Assembly (NCBI GenBank): GCA_963744115.1
Contig: CAVUSI010000003.1
Span: 62,001 to 126,000, forward strand
Source of the DNA: Chersky-267 sp963744115
Lineage (GTDB): Bacteria; Chloroflexota; Limnocylindria; Limnocylindrales; CSP1-4
Length of the DNA stretch: 64,000 bases
Direction of reading: 5' to 3'
Shown here: positions 9,259-19,387 of the stretch, in pieces
Layout of the letters: each line of letters starts with the position of its first letter
How positions within the stretch are numbered: the stretch's first letter is position 1
Translations under genes and position numbers: made by a program
The notes under the pieces: model-generated
Seen by the model: only the letters and a program-made list of their open reading frames with translations
Databases searched by the model: none
What the model was told of the DNA's origin: nothing

Positions 9259-9406
9259 GCCAACGGCGCCACTTCGCGCTCGATCCGCCGGTCAAGCGCC
9301 GGTCCGCACCCTGGCGACGTCAGGAGGCTGAGTGGCTGGTGGGCGAGCGGCGCACGGCTGGACGGGAGGTGATGGCCAGCGAAGACCCTCGTCCCAGGAT
9401 GGGCGC

Positions 9407-10225
9407 ATGGCTCGACTTTCGGTGACGTCCCGATCGTCCAACCTTCGGGACCTCGAGACGCGGATCGGACAGGCACTGCGCGAGACCCGTCGGTCGATCG
9501 GGTGGTCGCAGACCGAGGTTGCCGCTCGCGCCGGGCTCTCCAGCAGCATGGTCGGCAAGGTCGAGGCTGGCTCGAGCAACTCCAGTCTCAGGGTGGTGGT
9601 CGCCCTGGCGGATGCGTTGGGGATCCGACTCGACCTTCGGGTCGACACCCCGTTCCTGGCGGACCGAGTTCGTCAACGGGACCCGGCGCACGCGCGGTGC
9701 ATCGCCTACTGTCGACGGCGTTTCGAGGCGGCCGGCTGGCGGACGGCATCGGAAGTCGAGGTCGTCGGTCGATCGCGCGGGTGGATCGACGTCGTCGCCT
9801 ACGAGCCCCGAGGTCGCACCCTTCTCGTCGTCGAGGTCAAGACCGAGCTTCTCGATCTGGGCGAGCTCGAGCGTCAGCTCGGTCGCTACGGGCGCGAGGC
9901 GTGGACGGTCGCTCGCCGCCTCGGCTGGCCGACCTCACGGGTCGTCGAGATGGTGTTGTTCCTGGCGACGGATGCGAATGACCGGCGTCTCGCGGCGAAC
10001 CGAGAGCTTCTCGCGCTGTCGTTCCCGACCCGTGCCCACGATCTCGCGCGGAGCGTCGCGCATGGCGGCGCCTGGGCCGATCGCGCCCGAGGTCTCGCGA
10101 TGATCGACCCATATGGCCGCAGGGCTGAGTGGCTGCGAGCGGCGAGGATCGACGGGAGGCGTCGGCCCGCCCCATACCTCGACTACGCGGACTTCATGAG
10201 GCGGACGCGGCAGGGGCGCAGATAA
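9407..10225 (+). CDS. XRE-type HTH protein with PD-(D/E)XK nuclease-like domain
   Basis: This 272-residue protein has an XRE helix-turn-helix (about 20-75, with SQTEVAARAGLSSSMVGKVE). It is followed by a segment with the PD-(D/E)XK pattern: an Asp in GWIDVVAYEP, then a hydrophobic strand ending in VEVKTE. The remainder is Arg-rich. The ATG at 9407 was preferred because the HTH begins soon after it. Palindromes lie upstream, and tandem repeats and palindromes lie downstream. It could be a regulator with a structural nuclease fold, or an active site-specific nuclease. A second protein of the same design is at 22592-23353. Confidence 0.65.
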   Translation: MARLSVTSRSSNLRDLETRIGQALRETRRSIGWSQTEVAARAGLSSSMVGKVEAGSSNSSLRVVVALADALGIRLDLRVDTPFLADRVRQRDPAHARCIAYCRRRFEAAGWRTASEVEVVGRSRGWIDVVAYEPRGRTLLVVEVKTELLDLGELERQLGRYGREAWTVARRLGWPTSRVVEMVLFLATDANDRRLAANRELLALSFPTRAHDLARSVAHGGAWADRARGLAMIDPYGRRAEWLRAARIDGRRRPAPYLDYADFMRRTRQGRR

Positions 10226-10536
10226 TTCGCCGGCCACCGCGAGCGGTTCGGCCACCGCGATGACGGTTCGGCCACCGCGATGACGGTTCGGCCAGCGCGA
10301 TGTGGTTCGGCCACCGCGATGACGGTTCGGCCACACTGAGTGGTGATCTGCCCCGTCATCAAGCGTGGAGCGCCGCGAGATCGGTCGATCGGGCGCTCTG
10401 ACCACGCTCGGAAGGGCGTCGAACCGCCACTCCGGGTGGCGCGGGCCCCCAAACCGAGCAGCAGGAGGCGCCGGCCCGGAAGCCGAGCAGGTGGCGCGGG
10501 CCCCGAAACCGAGCTCCGCCGCCGTCCAGCCGCCGG
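10226..10536. repeat. tandem 20-base repeats and palindromes
   Basis: This gene-free 311-base stretch begins with about 4.5 copies of a 20-base unit, CGGTTCGGCCACCGCGATGA, at about 10244-10335. The third and fourth copies vary by a few bases. The last copy runs into the palindrome CCACACTGAGTGG (10331-10343), and another, CCACTCCGGGTGG, lies at 10427-10439. Near 10460-10515 there is a looser GGCGCGGGCCCCNAAACCGAGC duplication, and CAGCCGCCGGT is repeated up to the end of the OHCU gene. There are no unique spacers, so this is not CRISPR. Confidence 0.7.
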
Positions 10537-11079
10537 TCAGCCGCCGGTCAGCCGCCGGTCTTGCGCGCGCCAGCGGTCGGCTGCGATGTCGACGACGGCG
10601 TCCAGGGCACGCGCCAGCTCGCTGGCAGGGTCGGCGGACATGGCGGCCTCGAACTCGGGCAGCAGGGCGGCCCGCGGACGCCCGGCCACGAAGACGCAGT
10701 AGCGGAAGCCGAACCGCGCCTCATAAGCCGCGTTGAGGTGCTCGAGCTCCGCGGCCAGGAGGGCACGGTCGGCGGTCGGCTCGCCCTCGACGGCTTCTCG
10801 GTCGTAGCCCTGCTCCACGTACGAGGCCGCCGAGACCGATCTGGAGGGGGCGCCGAGCCGCGGATGGGCGTCGATCAGCTCGACCTGCTCGTCGGCCGGC
10901 ATCGCGTGGGCGATCCGCCGCGCCGACTCGAACAGGTCGCCGACGTCCGCGAAGGGGCGCGCCGCGCACAGCCGGGAGAGGAAGCGCGGAGCCCCCTCGA
11001 ACAGCGGCGCGAGCGCCGCGACGCAGTCGTCGGGTGCCAGGGCGTCGATCTCCGCGATCGACCGCTCGACCTGCGGCAC
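10537..11079 (-). CDS. uraD: OHCU decarboxylase (2-oxo-4-hydroxy-4-carboxy-5-ureidoimidazoline decarboxylase)
   Basis: This 180-residue all-helical protein has the family motif LIDAHPRLG (about 68-76) with the catalytic His. Downstream are SAASYVEQG and the C-terminal ARFGFRYCVFVAGR. It catalyses the last step from urate to S-allantoin after uricase and HIU hydrolase. The start lies three bases from the stop of the HIU hydrolase gene, so the two form an operon. The C terminus runs into short CCGGTCAGCCG repeats. Confidence 0.9.
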   Translation of the reverse strand: MPQVERSIAEIDALAPDDCVAALAPLFEGAPRFLSRLCAARPFADVGDLFESARRIAHAMPADEQVELIDAHPRLGAPSRSVSAASYVEQGYDREAVEGEPTADRALLAAELEHLNAAYEARFGFRYCVFVAGRPRAALLPEFEAAMSADPASELARALDAVVDIAADRWRAQDRRLTGG

Positions 11080-11082
11080 GGC

Positions 11083-11415
11083 TTACGACCCGCGATATGT
11101 CGACAGCCCGAACGGCGCCCGAAGGAGGGGGACGTGGTAGCTCCGGCCGGGATCGTCGATCGCGACATCGACCGACAGGCCCGTGAAGAACCCGCCGTCG
11201 TCGAGACCGAACTCGAGCCGATACCGACCGGCGACGAGCGGGGCTCCATCGAGGAGATCGCGGATCCGGCCGTCCCGGTCGGTCCGCAGCTCGGCGAGGA
11301 GCTCGGGTTCGCCGGACGGACCGGAGCGCCAGAGCCTGACCGGCACGCCCTCCGCCGGAGACCCGCTGCCGGTGTCCAGGATGTGGGTCGAGATGGTCGG
11401 ACGAGGCCCGGTCAC
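11083..11415 (-). CDS. uraH: 5-hydroxyisourate hydrolase (transthyretin-like)
   Basis: This 110-residue protein ends in YRGS, the C-terminal signature of HIU hydrolases, and has STHILDTGSG near its start, which supplies the N-terminal active-site His. It opens 5-hydroxyisourate made by uricase. The GTG at 11415 is preferred because it places the first strand correctly and follows GGAGGA at 11419-11424 on the minus strand. That same sequence read on the plus strand is the -10 box of the divergent DUF3830 gene. Confidence 0.88.
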   Translation of the reverse strand: MTGPRPTISTHILDTGSGSPAEGVPVRLWRSGPSGEPELLAELRTDRDGRIRDLLDGAPLVAGRYRLEFGLDDGGFFTGLSVDVAIDDPGRSYHVPLLRAPFGLSTYRGS

Positions 11416-11416
11416 G

Positions 11417-11422
11417 TATCCT
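11417..11422 (+). promoter_or_regulatory. -10 box TATCCT of the DUF3830-allantoinase operon
   Basis: TATCCT ends six bases before the ATG at 11429. Only 13 bases separate this start from the divergent uraH start, and the complement of the box forms the uraH Shine-Dalgarno site. Confidence 0.45.
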
Positions 11423-11428
11423 CCGGCG

Positions 11429-11854
11429 ATGAGCGACCTGTCGATCCGAGTCGGTGGCGACCTCCACTTTAGCGCCCGTTGGGAGCCGGCCGCGCCGCTC
11501 ACGATCGAGGCGATCCGCTCGATGCTCCCGATCCGGGGTCGGATCATCCACTGCCGCTGGAGCGGCGAATCGACCTGGATCCCACTGGGCGACTTCCGGC
11601 CCGGGATCGACTACGAGAACCACACCTCGCACCCGGCGCCGGGGCAGCTGGCGATCTACCCCGGCGGCATCAGCGAATGCGAGATCTTCTTCCCGTACGG
11701 CGCCTGCACGACGAGCTCGAAGGTCGGTCAGCTCGCTGCCAACCACTTCGCGACGGTCCGGCCCGACGACGGCTGGGAGGACCGGCTGCGCGAGGTCGGT
11801 CGGCGAGCACTGTGGGACGGAGCCCAGTCGATCGAGATCGACGAGACGGGGTGA
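11429..11854 (+). CDS. DUF3830 family protein, cyclophilin-like
   Basis: This 141-residue protein has the motifs expected of DUF3830: HCRWSGESTWIPLGD near residue 42, ENHTSHPAPGQ near 64, and YPGGISECEIFFPYG near 78. The family is predicted to have a cyclophilin-like fold and has no established reaction that I know. It overlaps the following allantoinase/hydantoinase by four bases and is divergent from uraH-uraD. This places it in ureide metabolism, perhaps as a racemase, isomerase or accessory hydrolase; that role is only inferred from position. Confidence 0.75.
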   Translation: MSDLSIRVGGDLHFSARWEPAAPLTIEAIRSMLPIRGRIIHCRWSGESTWIPLGDFRPGIDYENHTSHPAPGQLAIYPGGISECEIFFPYGACTTSSKVGQLAANHFATVRPDDGWEDRLREVGRRALWDGAQSIEIDETG

Positions 11855-13249
11855 CCGATCTGCTCGTCCGCGGCGGGACGGTCGTGACCACGGCCGGCTC
11901 GTCGCGAGCGGACGTGGCCGTCGACGGCGGGACGATCTCCGCGGTCGAGCCCGACCTGGGTTCCCTGACCGCGACCGCGCGGGAGGTCGTCGACGCGACC
12001 GGGTTGCTCGTCATCCCCGGTGCGATCGACGTCCACACCCATACGCGGGTCGCCAGCGACGCCGAGCCCGATCGCTTCTTCCAGGACTCGGTGGCCGCCG
12101 CGTTCGGCGGGACGACGACGTTCCTGTCGTTCAACAACCCCGGGACCGGTGGGTCGGTGACCGGCGGAAGGAGCCTCCTCGGCGGGATGCGCGAGTGGCG
12201 GGCCTCGACGGCGTCGGACTCCGCCGTCGACGTCGCGCTCAGCCTCGTCATCACGTCCGCCCAGGACGACCCGATCGACGAGCTGCCGGAGGCCATCGCC
12301 TCGGGCGTGCCGACGTTCAAGGCGTTCATGGTCTACGACTTCGGCGTCGACGACGCGACGCTCTCCCGGGCGTTGGCGGTCGCTCGGCCGGCACGGCGGG
12401 ATGCTCGAGGTCCACTGCGAGGACCGGTCGGCGCTCGAGGAGCGAACGGCCCGACACCTGGCGGCCGGTGAGACCGCCCCGCGCTTCCACGCCAGCTCCC
12501 GACCGCCGTTCGTCGAGGCCGACGCGACCGCCCGGGCGATCGGACTCGCGCGGGCGGCCCGGGCGCCGCTGTACGTCGTCCACCTGTCGTGCGCCGAGGC
12601 GCTCGCGCACGTCCGCGCGGCGCGCGCCGAGGGTCTCCCGGTCCACGCCGAGACGTGCCCGCACTACCTGACGCTGACCGACGAGCGCTACGATCTGCCG
12701 CCCGAGGACGCCGCCCGGTACGTGATCTCGCCGCCGCTCCGCGGCCCGGGCCAGCCGGAGGCGCTCTGGGGCGGCCTCTCGTCCGGTGACCTTGCGCTCG
12801 TCGCGACGGACCATGTGCCCGACCGCATCGCGGTCGAGAAGCGGACCTGGCGCGAGTCGTTCGACCGGATCTCGAACGGCGGACCGGGCATCGAGACGCT
12901 GTTGAGCCTCGTCTACTCCGAGGGGGTCGCTCGGGGCCGGATCGGGCTCGAGCGGATGGTCGACCTCGTCGCGACCACGCCCGCTCGACTGTTCGGCCTG
13001 GATTCGAAAGGCTCGATCGAGCGGGGGCGTGACGCCGATCTGGTGCTGTTCGATCCGGCCGCCCGACGGACCCTCCGTGCCGTCGACCTGCATCACACGA
13101 GCGACTACACGCCGTACGAAGGTCGGGTCGTGGAGGGCGCGGTCCGCTCGACGATCGTCCGCGGCGCATTCGTGGTCCGTGACGGCGCCTTCGTCGGCCG
13201 CCGCGGTCACGGACGGTTCATCGAGCGCTCGCTCGAGGCGGCGGTCTGA
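11851..13249 (+). pseudogene. allantoinase/hydantoinase-family amidohydrolase, interrupted by a frameshift
   Basis: The gene starts at GTG 11851 and runs to about 12385 in one frame, then continues from about 12386 to 13249 in another. Removing one base at 12385 restores a continuous protein of about 465 residues. Conserved metal and active-site motifs fall on both sides of the break. The first part holds GAIDVHTH and the likely carbamylated lysine in PTFKAFMVYD. The second holds EVHCED, YVVHLSC and ATDHVP. Family assignment is cyclic amidohydrolase; allantoinase is favoured by the urate genes nearby. The break may be a real mutation or a sequencing error. Confidence 0.8.
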
Positions 13250-13331
13250 TCGCCGTCGTCCCCGTGCCGATCGCGGTCGGCCCCTTGCCGATCGCCCTCG
13301 GTCGCGACCACTCCGCGGGTCGGAGCGCCCG

Positions 13332-14908
<1,577 letters not shown>

Positions 14909-14912
<4 letters not shown>

Positions 14913-15761
14913 CGCTCGTCCGACCGGCGGACGGTCGCCTCGATCAGACCGTGCGGCTCGGTCGTGGCGGTGAAGATCGTGCCGGGGTTGTCCATCCCGA
15001 ACGGGCTGAGATCGACCAGCCAGTGGTGCAGGTTCGGCAGGACCAGGCTGACCTCGGCGAGGGCGACGTGGCGCTCGAGCATCGCCCGGCCGACGACCCA
15101 GATCGAGTGCTGGACGGACAGGCTGGCGTGCTCCGCCAGGACGTCGAGCATCGTCCCGAGGACCCCGTCGTGGACGGCGTCCCAGTCGAGATCGGGCGGG
15201 CCGTAGCGCCAGGTCGCGGTGACCTTCGTGGCCATGATCCGGTCGTCGGTCTCGGGCAGGGTCGTCAGGGCGTCGCGTGGGAACCCGCGGAAGGCCGAAC
15301 GCGCGGTCTTCATGACGGTCAGGTCCTCGACGCCAGCGTCGATGTCCAGACCTCCGCCGACCGGTCGCGGTCACGGACGTGGTCCGGGTGAAGTCGCCCG
15401 TTCGCAGGAACGCGTCGGGCGACGGCCCGGCGTCGGTCGGGATCGGCGCCCAGCGGTGCTCCCGGATCGAGACGGTCGCCCGGGCGACCTGCGGCATCGC
15501 AGCGAAATGCCGGGCCAGCACGATCGCGAACGCCTCGACCGGTCCGCTGAGATGCTCCTGGGCGAAGGCGTACACGGTGTTCTTCATCGTGTCCGTGGCG
15601 ATCACGTTGGCGTTGTCGCCGTCGATGTGGGCCGCTGCGAAGTCGCCCTCGAGCGCGATCGCCACGGTCAGGTCCCGGATCCGGTTGCGGTCCGGCTCGC
15701 GGACGATCTTGACCAGGCGGATCGCGGCCTTGCCGTAGCGATTGGGTCCAAGCTCGATCAC
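14909..15761 (-). pseudogene. urate oxidase, interrupted by a frameshift
   Basis: The N-terminal half (15761 to about 15365) contains NRYGKAAIRLVKIVR and ATDTMKNTVYAFA, with the catalytic Lys and Thr. The C-terminal half (about 15360 to 14909) is in another frame and contains FRGFPRDALTTLPETDDRIMATKV-type sequence and the NLHHWLVDLSPFG motif with the active-site His. Deleting one base near 15358-15366 joins them into a uricase of 283 residues, the normal size. It sits between xanthine dehydrogenase and malate synthase. Either urate oxidation is lost or the base call is wrong. Confidence 0.82.
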
Positions 15762-15782
15762 GTCACTCCTTCGGCACGGCCG

Positions 15783-16640
15783 CTACCACCCACCTTCATC
15801 GCGAACGAGCCGTCGGAGGACCCGCCCGGCGACCTCGCGACGGTACGCCGCCGTCGACCGGACGTCGTCGATCGGGCGGAGCTCGCCGACGAGCGCCGCG
15901 ACGGCGCGCTCCGCGGTCGCCTCGGTCGGTGGGTGGCCCTCGAGTGCGGCCTCGGCGGCGGCCGCGCGGATCGGGGTGGCCGCCACGGAACCCAACGCGA
16001 CGCGGACGTCGCGCCAGGCCCCCGACCCCGGATCATCGCGCCAGGCCAGCGCGATGACGACCTTCGAGATCGCCTGGGCGCGGCGTGTCCCGACCTTGCG
16101 GAAGCGCTGGCGACGGCCGGAGAGCAGCGGCACCCGGATCCGGACGAGAAGCTCGTCCGGCTGCACGGCCGTCCGGCGGTAGGCGGGCCAGAACGAGGCG
16201 GCTGGGATCGTGCGCTCGCCGGTCTCGCCGCCCACGATCAGCTCGGCATCGAGCGCGAGCAGGACCGGGAGCGTGTCCCCGGCCGGTGACGCATTCATGA
16301 TGTTCCCACCGAGGGTGCCGCGGTTCTGGATCTGCGCGGCGCCGATCGTCGCCGCCGCCTCGACCAGCGCGGGCGCGCGCTCGCGACAGGCCGCGGATGC
16401 GCGGATCTCCGAGAACGTCGTCAGCGCCCCGACCTCGAGCGCACCGTCACGGACCGAGATCCCGCGCAGCTCGTCGAGTCGCCACAGGTCGAGGACCCCG
16501 TCGGGCGGCGGACCGATCCCGCCGGTGATCTGGACGAGCAGGTCCGTGCCGCCGGCGACGGGTCGGTGGGCCCGGCCGGCCGCGATCGCATACGCCTCGG
16601 CGAGGGTGGCCGGGGACACGACGGCCGGCTCGATCGGCAT
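15783..16640 (-). CDS. xanthine dehydrogenase FAD-binding subunit
   Basis: This 285-residue subunit of the molybdenum hydroxylase family has the FAD-binding loops PVAGGTDLLV (about 27-36) and IGAAQIQNRGTLGGNIMNAS (about 103-122), followed by a CO dehydrogenase flavoprotein C-terminal domain. It passes electrons from the Fe-S subunit to the acceptor. It begins three bases after the stop of the 2Fe-2S gene, in the order molybdenum, Fe-S, FAD subunit. Confidence 0.88.
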   Translation of the reverse strand: MPIEPAVVSPATLAEAYAIAAGRAHRPVAGGTDLLVQITGGIGPPPDGVLDLWRLDELRGISVRDGALEVGALTTFSEIRASAACRERAPALVEAAATIGAAQIQNRGTLGGNIMNASPAGDTLPVLLALDAELIVGGETGERTIPAASFWPAYRRTAVQPDELLVRIRVPLLSGRRQRFRKVGTRRAQAISKVVIALAWRDDPGSGAWRDVRVALGSVAATPIRAAAAEAALEGHPPTEATAERAVAALVGELRPIDDVRSTAAYRREVAGRVLRRLVRDEGGW

Positions 16641-16643
16641 CCG

Positions 16644-17120
16644 TCAGGCTCCGGTCTCGCCGCGGCGGGCGGCTGCCAGCGCGATCGCCTCGACGATCTT
16701 CGTGTAGCCCGTGCACCGGCACAGGTTCCCGGCGATCGCCTCGCGGATCGCGTCGTCGGTGGGCTCGGCCCCCGAGTCGAGGAAGGCCTGGCCGGACAGG
16801 AGCATCCCGGGCGTGCAGATGCCGCACTGCGCACCGCCCGTCTCGAGGAACGCCTGCTGGAGGGTGCTCAGGCCGGCCGCGGGTGAGGCGAGCCCTTCGA
16901 CCGTCGTGATCGCGGCCCCGTCGACCTGGCAGACCGGGACGAGGCAGCTGACGGCCACGGCGCCGTCGATCAGGACCGTGCAGGCGCCGCACTCGCCCTC
17001 GCCGCAGCCCTCCTTCGATCCGGTCAGGCCGAGATCCTCGCGCAGGACGTCGAGCAGGCGGCGCATCCCGGGAACGGCGACCTCGGTCGCGGTCCCGTTG
17101 ACGGTCAGGTGGTAGCTCAT
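16644..17120 (-). CDS. xanthine dehydrogenase 2Fe-2S subunit
   Basis: This 158-residue protein has a ferredoxin-type cluster site, CGEGECGACTV (about 39-49), with the fourth Cys in VSCLVP. A second, helical cluster site has CGICTPGM and CRCTGY. These are the two 2Fe-2S clusters of molybdenum hydroxylases. The ATG overlaps the stop of the large subunit gene by four bases. Confidence 0.92.
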   Translation of the reverse strand: MSYHLTVNGTATEVAVPGMRRLLDVLREDLGLTGSKEGCGEGECGACTVLIDGAVAVSCLVPVCQVDGAAITTVEGLASPAAGLSTLQQAFLETGGAQCGICTPGMLLSGQAFLDSGAEPTDDAIREAIAGNLCRCTGYTKIVEAIALAAARRGETGA

Positions 17121-19387
17121 CGTCCGGCGCCCTCGTCGTCGGTCCGAGGCGGCGATATCGTCGAGATCCCGGGCGGTCCCGGGGCGTCGATCCCGACGAG
17201 CGCGGCCATGATCCGCTCGGGGGTCGCCGGCAGGTCGTGGATCCAGGCGCCGGTCGCGTCGTGGATCGCGGCGACGACGGCGGGCGCGCCGACGTCCATC
17301 GGCAGCTCGCCGACCCCCTTGGCGCCGTGGGGAACGTCGGCGAACGGCGACTCGACGAGGATCGTCTCGAGGCGCGGTGCGTCGAGGGCGGTCGGGATGA
17401 GGTAGGTCTGGAGCCGGTCGTTCAGGTAGCGCCCGTCGAGCAGCTTGATCTCCTCGATCGTGGCGTAGCCGACGGCCTGCAGCGTCCCGCCTTCGACCTG
17501 CCCCTCGCACAGGACCGGGTGGATGACGCGACCGACGTCGTCGACCGCCACGATCGATCGGACCGCGACCTCGAAGGTGTCCAGATCGACCTCGACCTCG
17601 GCGACGGCGGCGGCCCAGCCGAACGCCGGGTACGCGTCGCCCGTGTAGGTGGCGTCGTCGAAGCCGACGCCCGGATACGGTTCGAAGGCCTGGTCGATCC
17701 GTGTCGGCCCATGGTCGGCCGCGTCGTCCCGATAGCTGGTCGCGAACGGCCCGCCGGTCCGTGCCTCGACGGCCTCGCGCAATCGACGGGCGGCCTGGAT
17801 GACCATCCCGCCGACGACCATCGCCGTTCGCGACGCCACGGTCGGCCCCGAGTCCGGCACCAGCGCGGTGTCCTGCGGGGCGATCTCGACCGCCTCGATC
17901 GGCAGGCCCAGCTCGGCGGCGACGAGCTGCGGGAAGATCGTCTTCGTCCCCTGGCCCATCTCGGTCGAGGCGGTCAGGATCCGGACGACCCCGTCGCCGG
18001 ACAGCTCGACGCTGACCACCGAGCCCATCTTCGCCTCGCCCGACCCGGTGAACCCCGCCCCGTGCCAGGCGAGGGCGAGGCCGATCCCGCGCGCGGTCCG
18101 GTCCCGGGCCGATCGGCCGGCGCGGGACTCGGCCGTGCGCGTCCGGACGCGCTCGAACTCGGAGGCTTCCGCGGCTCGCTCGAGCACGTCCTCGCCGGCG
18201 ACCCCGCCGCGCAGGACCTGCTGCGTCGGCGTGATCCCGCCGAGGCGATAGACGTTGCGCCGGCGGAGGTCGAGCGGGCTCATCCCGATCGCCTCGGCGA
18301 CGCGGTTGAGCTGGGTCTCAGCGGCGAATTCGGACTGGGGCGCGCCGAACCCCCGGAATGCGCCGTTCGGCGGCGTGTTGGTCATCACCGCGCGTCCGCG
18401 GATCCTGACGTTCGGGACGTCGTACGGGCCGCCGGCATGGATCGTCGCCCGCGACAGGACGACCGGGGTGAGCGTCGTGTACGCCCCGCCGTCCAGGACC
18501 AGGTCGATGTCCTGGGCGACGACCCGGCCGTCGCGCATGACGCCGGTCCGGTGGCTGACGATGGCGGGGTGGCGCTTCGTGGTGGCCGCCAGGTCCTCGT
18601 GGCGGTCGTAGATCATCCGGACCGGCCGCCGGGTCCGAAGCGCGAGCAGGGCGGCGTGGAGCCCGATCATCGACGGGTACTCCTCCTTGCCCCCGAACCC
18701 GCCACCGGTCTCGGCCTGGACCACCTGGGCCTGCTCCGAGTCGATGCCCAGGCCCCGCTTGAGGGCCTTGTGGACGTAGTACGGGCACTGCAGGCTGCCG
18801 TGGACGACGACCCCGCCGTCGGCTCGCGGGAGCGCGATCATCGCGTTGTTCTCGATGTACAGCTGCTCCTGGTGGCCGACCCGGTAGGTGCCTTCCACGA
18901 CGAGGTCCGCGCCGGCCAGGCCCGCATCCACGTCGCCCTTGGCGAGGTCGTAGCGGGCGAACTCGACGGTCGAGGCGAGTGGGTCGAAGACGGGCGGCAG
19001 GGACTCGGTCCGAAGGCGGACGCGGAGCCTCGCCTCCCGGAGGGTCTCCCGATCGGCCGCAGCGAGGAGGGCGACCGGCTCGGCCTGGTGGCGGATCTCA
19101 CCGCCGACCGGGACGAGGATCGGCTGGTCGGCGGCGATGCTCGCCACGACGTTGTCGCCGGGGATGTCGTCGGCCGTGACGATCGCCACCCGCGACCAGT
19201 CGAAGGCCGGATCGAGGTCGATCGCGACCAGGCGAGCGCGTGGCTCGGTCGAGCGGATCGTCGTCCCGTACCAGGCTCCGGGGAAGACCAGGTCGTCGGT
19301 GTAGAGCGCGGTGCCGGTCAGCTTGGCCGGTCCTTCGCGTCGGGGTGGCGCACCCGACGCGAGACCGGGGCGGGCCGCGATCGTCAT
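17117..19387 (-). CDS. xanthine dehydrogenase molybdenum-binding subunit
   Basis: This 756-residue subunit has the molybdopterin motifs GGGFGGKE (about 229-236) and GAFRGFGAPQ (about 330-339), and the catalytic-Glu motif KGVGELP near residue 700. The Arg in FRGFG and the Glu in GVGE match xanthine dehydrogenase, and there is no AYRGAGR motif of CO dehydrogenases. Together with the two small subunits and the adjoining uricase, the best assignment is hypoxanthine/xanthine to urate. Its ATG overlaps the aldo/keto reductase stop. Confidence 0.88.
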   Translation of the reverse strand: MTIAARPGLASGAPPRREGPAKLTGTALYTDDLVFPGAWYGTTIRSTEPRARLVAIDLDPAFDWSRVAIVTADDIPGDNVVASIAADQPILVPVGGEIRHQAEPVALLAAADRETLREARLRVRLRTESLPPVFDPLASTVEFARYDLAKGDVDAGLAGADLVVEGTYRVGHQEQLYIENNAMIALPRADGGVVVHGSLQCPYYVHKALKRGLGIDSEQAQVVQAETGGGFGGKEEYPSMIGLHAALLALRTRRPVRMIYDRHEDLAATTKRHPAIVSHRTGVMRDGRVVAQDIDLVLDGGAYTTLTPVVLSRATIHAGGPYDVPNVRIRGRAVMTNTPPNGAFRGFGAPQSEFAAETQLNRVAEAIGMSPLDLRRRNVYRLGGITPTQQVLRGGVAGEDVLERAAEASEFERVRTRTAESRAGRSARDRTARGIGLALAWHGAGFTGSGEAKMGSVVSVELSGDGVVRILTASTEMGQGTKTIFPQLVAAELGLPIEAVEIAPQDTALVPDSGPTVASRTAMVVGGMVIQAARRLREAVEARTGGPFATSYRDDAADHGPTRIDQAFEPYPGVGFDDATYTGDAYPAFGWAAAVAEVEVDLDTFEVAVRSIVAVDDVGRVIHPVLCEGQVEGGTLQAVGYATIEEIKLLDGRYLNDRLQTYLIPTALDAPRLETILVESPFADVPHGAKGVGELPMDVGAPAVVAAIHDATGAWIHDLPATPERIMAALVGIDAPGPPGISTISPPRTDDEGAGR

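Noticed and set aside
10244..10343. CRISPR-like array
   Set aside because: The units are directly adjacent with no unique spacers, and no cas gene is present.
13250..13331. TGCCGATCGC near-duplicates between allantoinase and malate synthase
   Set aside because: Only two imperfect copies in a short convergent gap; could be chance at this base composition.
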